A DNA stretch of 13,955 bases, taken from contig MNZL01000142.1 in the NCBI GenBank assembly GCA_001873585.1, forward strand, positions 1 through 13,955. Direction: 5' to 3'. The stretch's first letter is position 1. Each line of letters opens with the position of its first letter. Source of the stretch: Rhodobacterales bacterium CG2_30_65_12. Lineage in GTDB: Bacteria > Pseudomonadota > Alphaproteobacteria > Rhodobacterales > Rhodobacteraceae. This document shows positions 13,591 to 13,955 of this stretch, piece after piece. The notes under the pieces were generated by a model. That model was not told the origin of the DNA and made no database searches. It saw only the letters and a program-made list of their open reading frames with translations. Both the position numbers and the translations under genes were made by a program.

Positions 13591-13955
13591 CGTTTCACCA
13601 GGCTCCATTGCGTTACCGGCATGGCTGCGCGCCAGCCCCGGTGCGGGCCCACAGGCTCGGCCCGGCTTACGTTCAGTTGCACCAGGTCACCGCCATGGCG
13701 CTTGTGAAGGTCTATAAGCACCGCCTGACTGTCCAACGTCACCGCGTTTGCCACCAACCGCCCAAGCGGTTTCAGCGCGCTCCATGCGGCTTCGTATGTT
13801 TCCTCCGACAAGCCACCGCCAATAAACACCGCGTCGGGCGCGTCGAGCCCGGTCAGCGCCTGCGGAACAATACCGTCGACCAGCTCGAGCCGGGGGGCAC
13901 CGAGCGCCAGCGCGTTGGCAGCGGCCAGCGCCCGACGGTCGGCCCTTGGCTCGAT
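13587..13955 (-). CDS. cobL: Precorrin-6B C5,15-methyltransferase (decarboxylating), C-terminal part
   Basis: Only the last 122 residues are in the window; the frame stays open to the right edge. They start IEPRADRRALAAANALALGA, which is the SAM-fold acidic-strand region of the CbiT domain. APDAVFIGGGLSEETYEAAW and LGRLVANAVTLDSQ follow, and the protein ends PVTQWSLVKR, the usual CobL C-terminus. This domain catalyses C15 methylation and decarboxylation of the C12 acetate side chain; the CbiE half (C5 methylation) would lie outside the window. CobL could be separate CbiT instead, but the aerobic-type neighbours favour the fused form. The stop overlaps the cobI start (ATGA), so it is upstream in the same operon. 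Confidence 0.9.
   Translation of the reverse strand: MEPRADRRALAAANALALGAPRLELVDGIVPQALTGLDAPDAVFIGGGLSEETYEAAWSALKPLGRLVANAVTLDSQAVLIDLHKRHGGDLVQLNVSRAEPVGPHRGWRAAMPVTQWSLVKR

Overview
The window is GC-rich, almost fully coding DNA from an alphaproteobacterium, most likely Rhodobacteraceae (roseobacter/Rhodobacter lineage). I infer this from the protein families, from the local gene orders (dapA-trmO-smpB and def-def-fmt), and from a palindromic intergenic element of a type I associate with that family. No rRNA, tRNA, CRISPR array, insertion sequence or phage gene is visible, so it reads as a chromosomal housekeeping region. Both ends cut a gene.

Layout. (1) 1-839, minus: start of a FAD-dependent oxidoreductase, divergent from mnmD (899-1564), a tRNA wobble-uridine methyltransferase. 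mnmD overlaps an EamA/DMT transporter gene (1561-2457), whose 3' end overlaps that of a convergent soluble lytic transglycosylase (2432-4390, minus). (2) A 127-bp divergent intergenic region with a perfect 14-bp palindrome precedes dapA (4518-5390), a TrmO-like methyltransferase gene (5392-5868) and smpB (5884-6369), all plus. (3) A composite of hairpins (6375-6500) separates smpB from the convergent operon def, def-like, fmt (8432 down to 6515). Its members overlap by 1-4 nt. The middle gene encodes a deformylase-like protein that has lost the metal-ligand Cys and the catalytic Glu. (4) A 272-bp divergent region leads to a MalY/PatB-type C-S lyase gene (8705-9874), tail to tail with a small conserved-looking protein gene of unknown function (9879-10226, minus). 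(5) 10311-13955, minus: a tightly overlapping corrin-ring operon, cobL (partial), cobI, a cbiG-cobJ fusion, cobM.

How the genes work together. Several genes concern translation: MnmD and TrmO modify tRNA, Fmt formylates initiator Met-tRNA, Def removes the formyl group from nascent chains, and SmpB rescues stalled ribosomes with tmRNA. DapA (lysine/diaminopimelate) and the lytic transglycosylase both concern peptidoglycan. The cob genes perform successive methylations and rearrangements of the precorrin ring in cobalamin synthesis.

The items most worth a second look are the apparently inactivated deformylase paralogue translated in lockstep with the active one and with fmt, and the composite palindrome between smpB and fmt, which resolves into two inverted copies of one unit. 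The split, divergent MnmC-like pair and the CbiG-CobJ fusion are of secondary interest.
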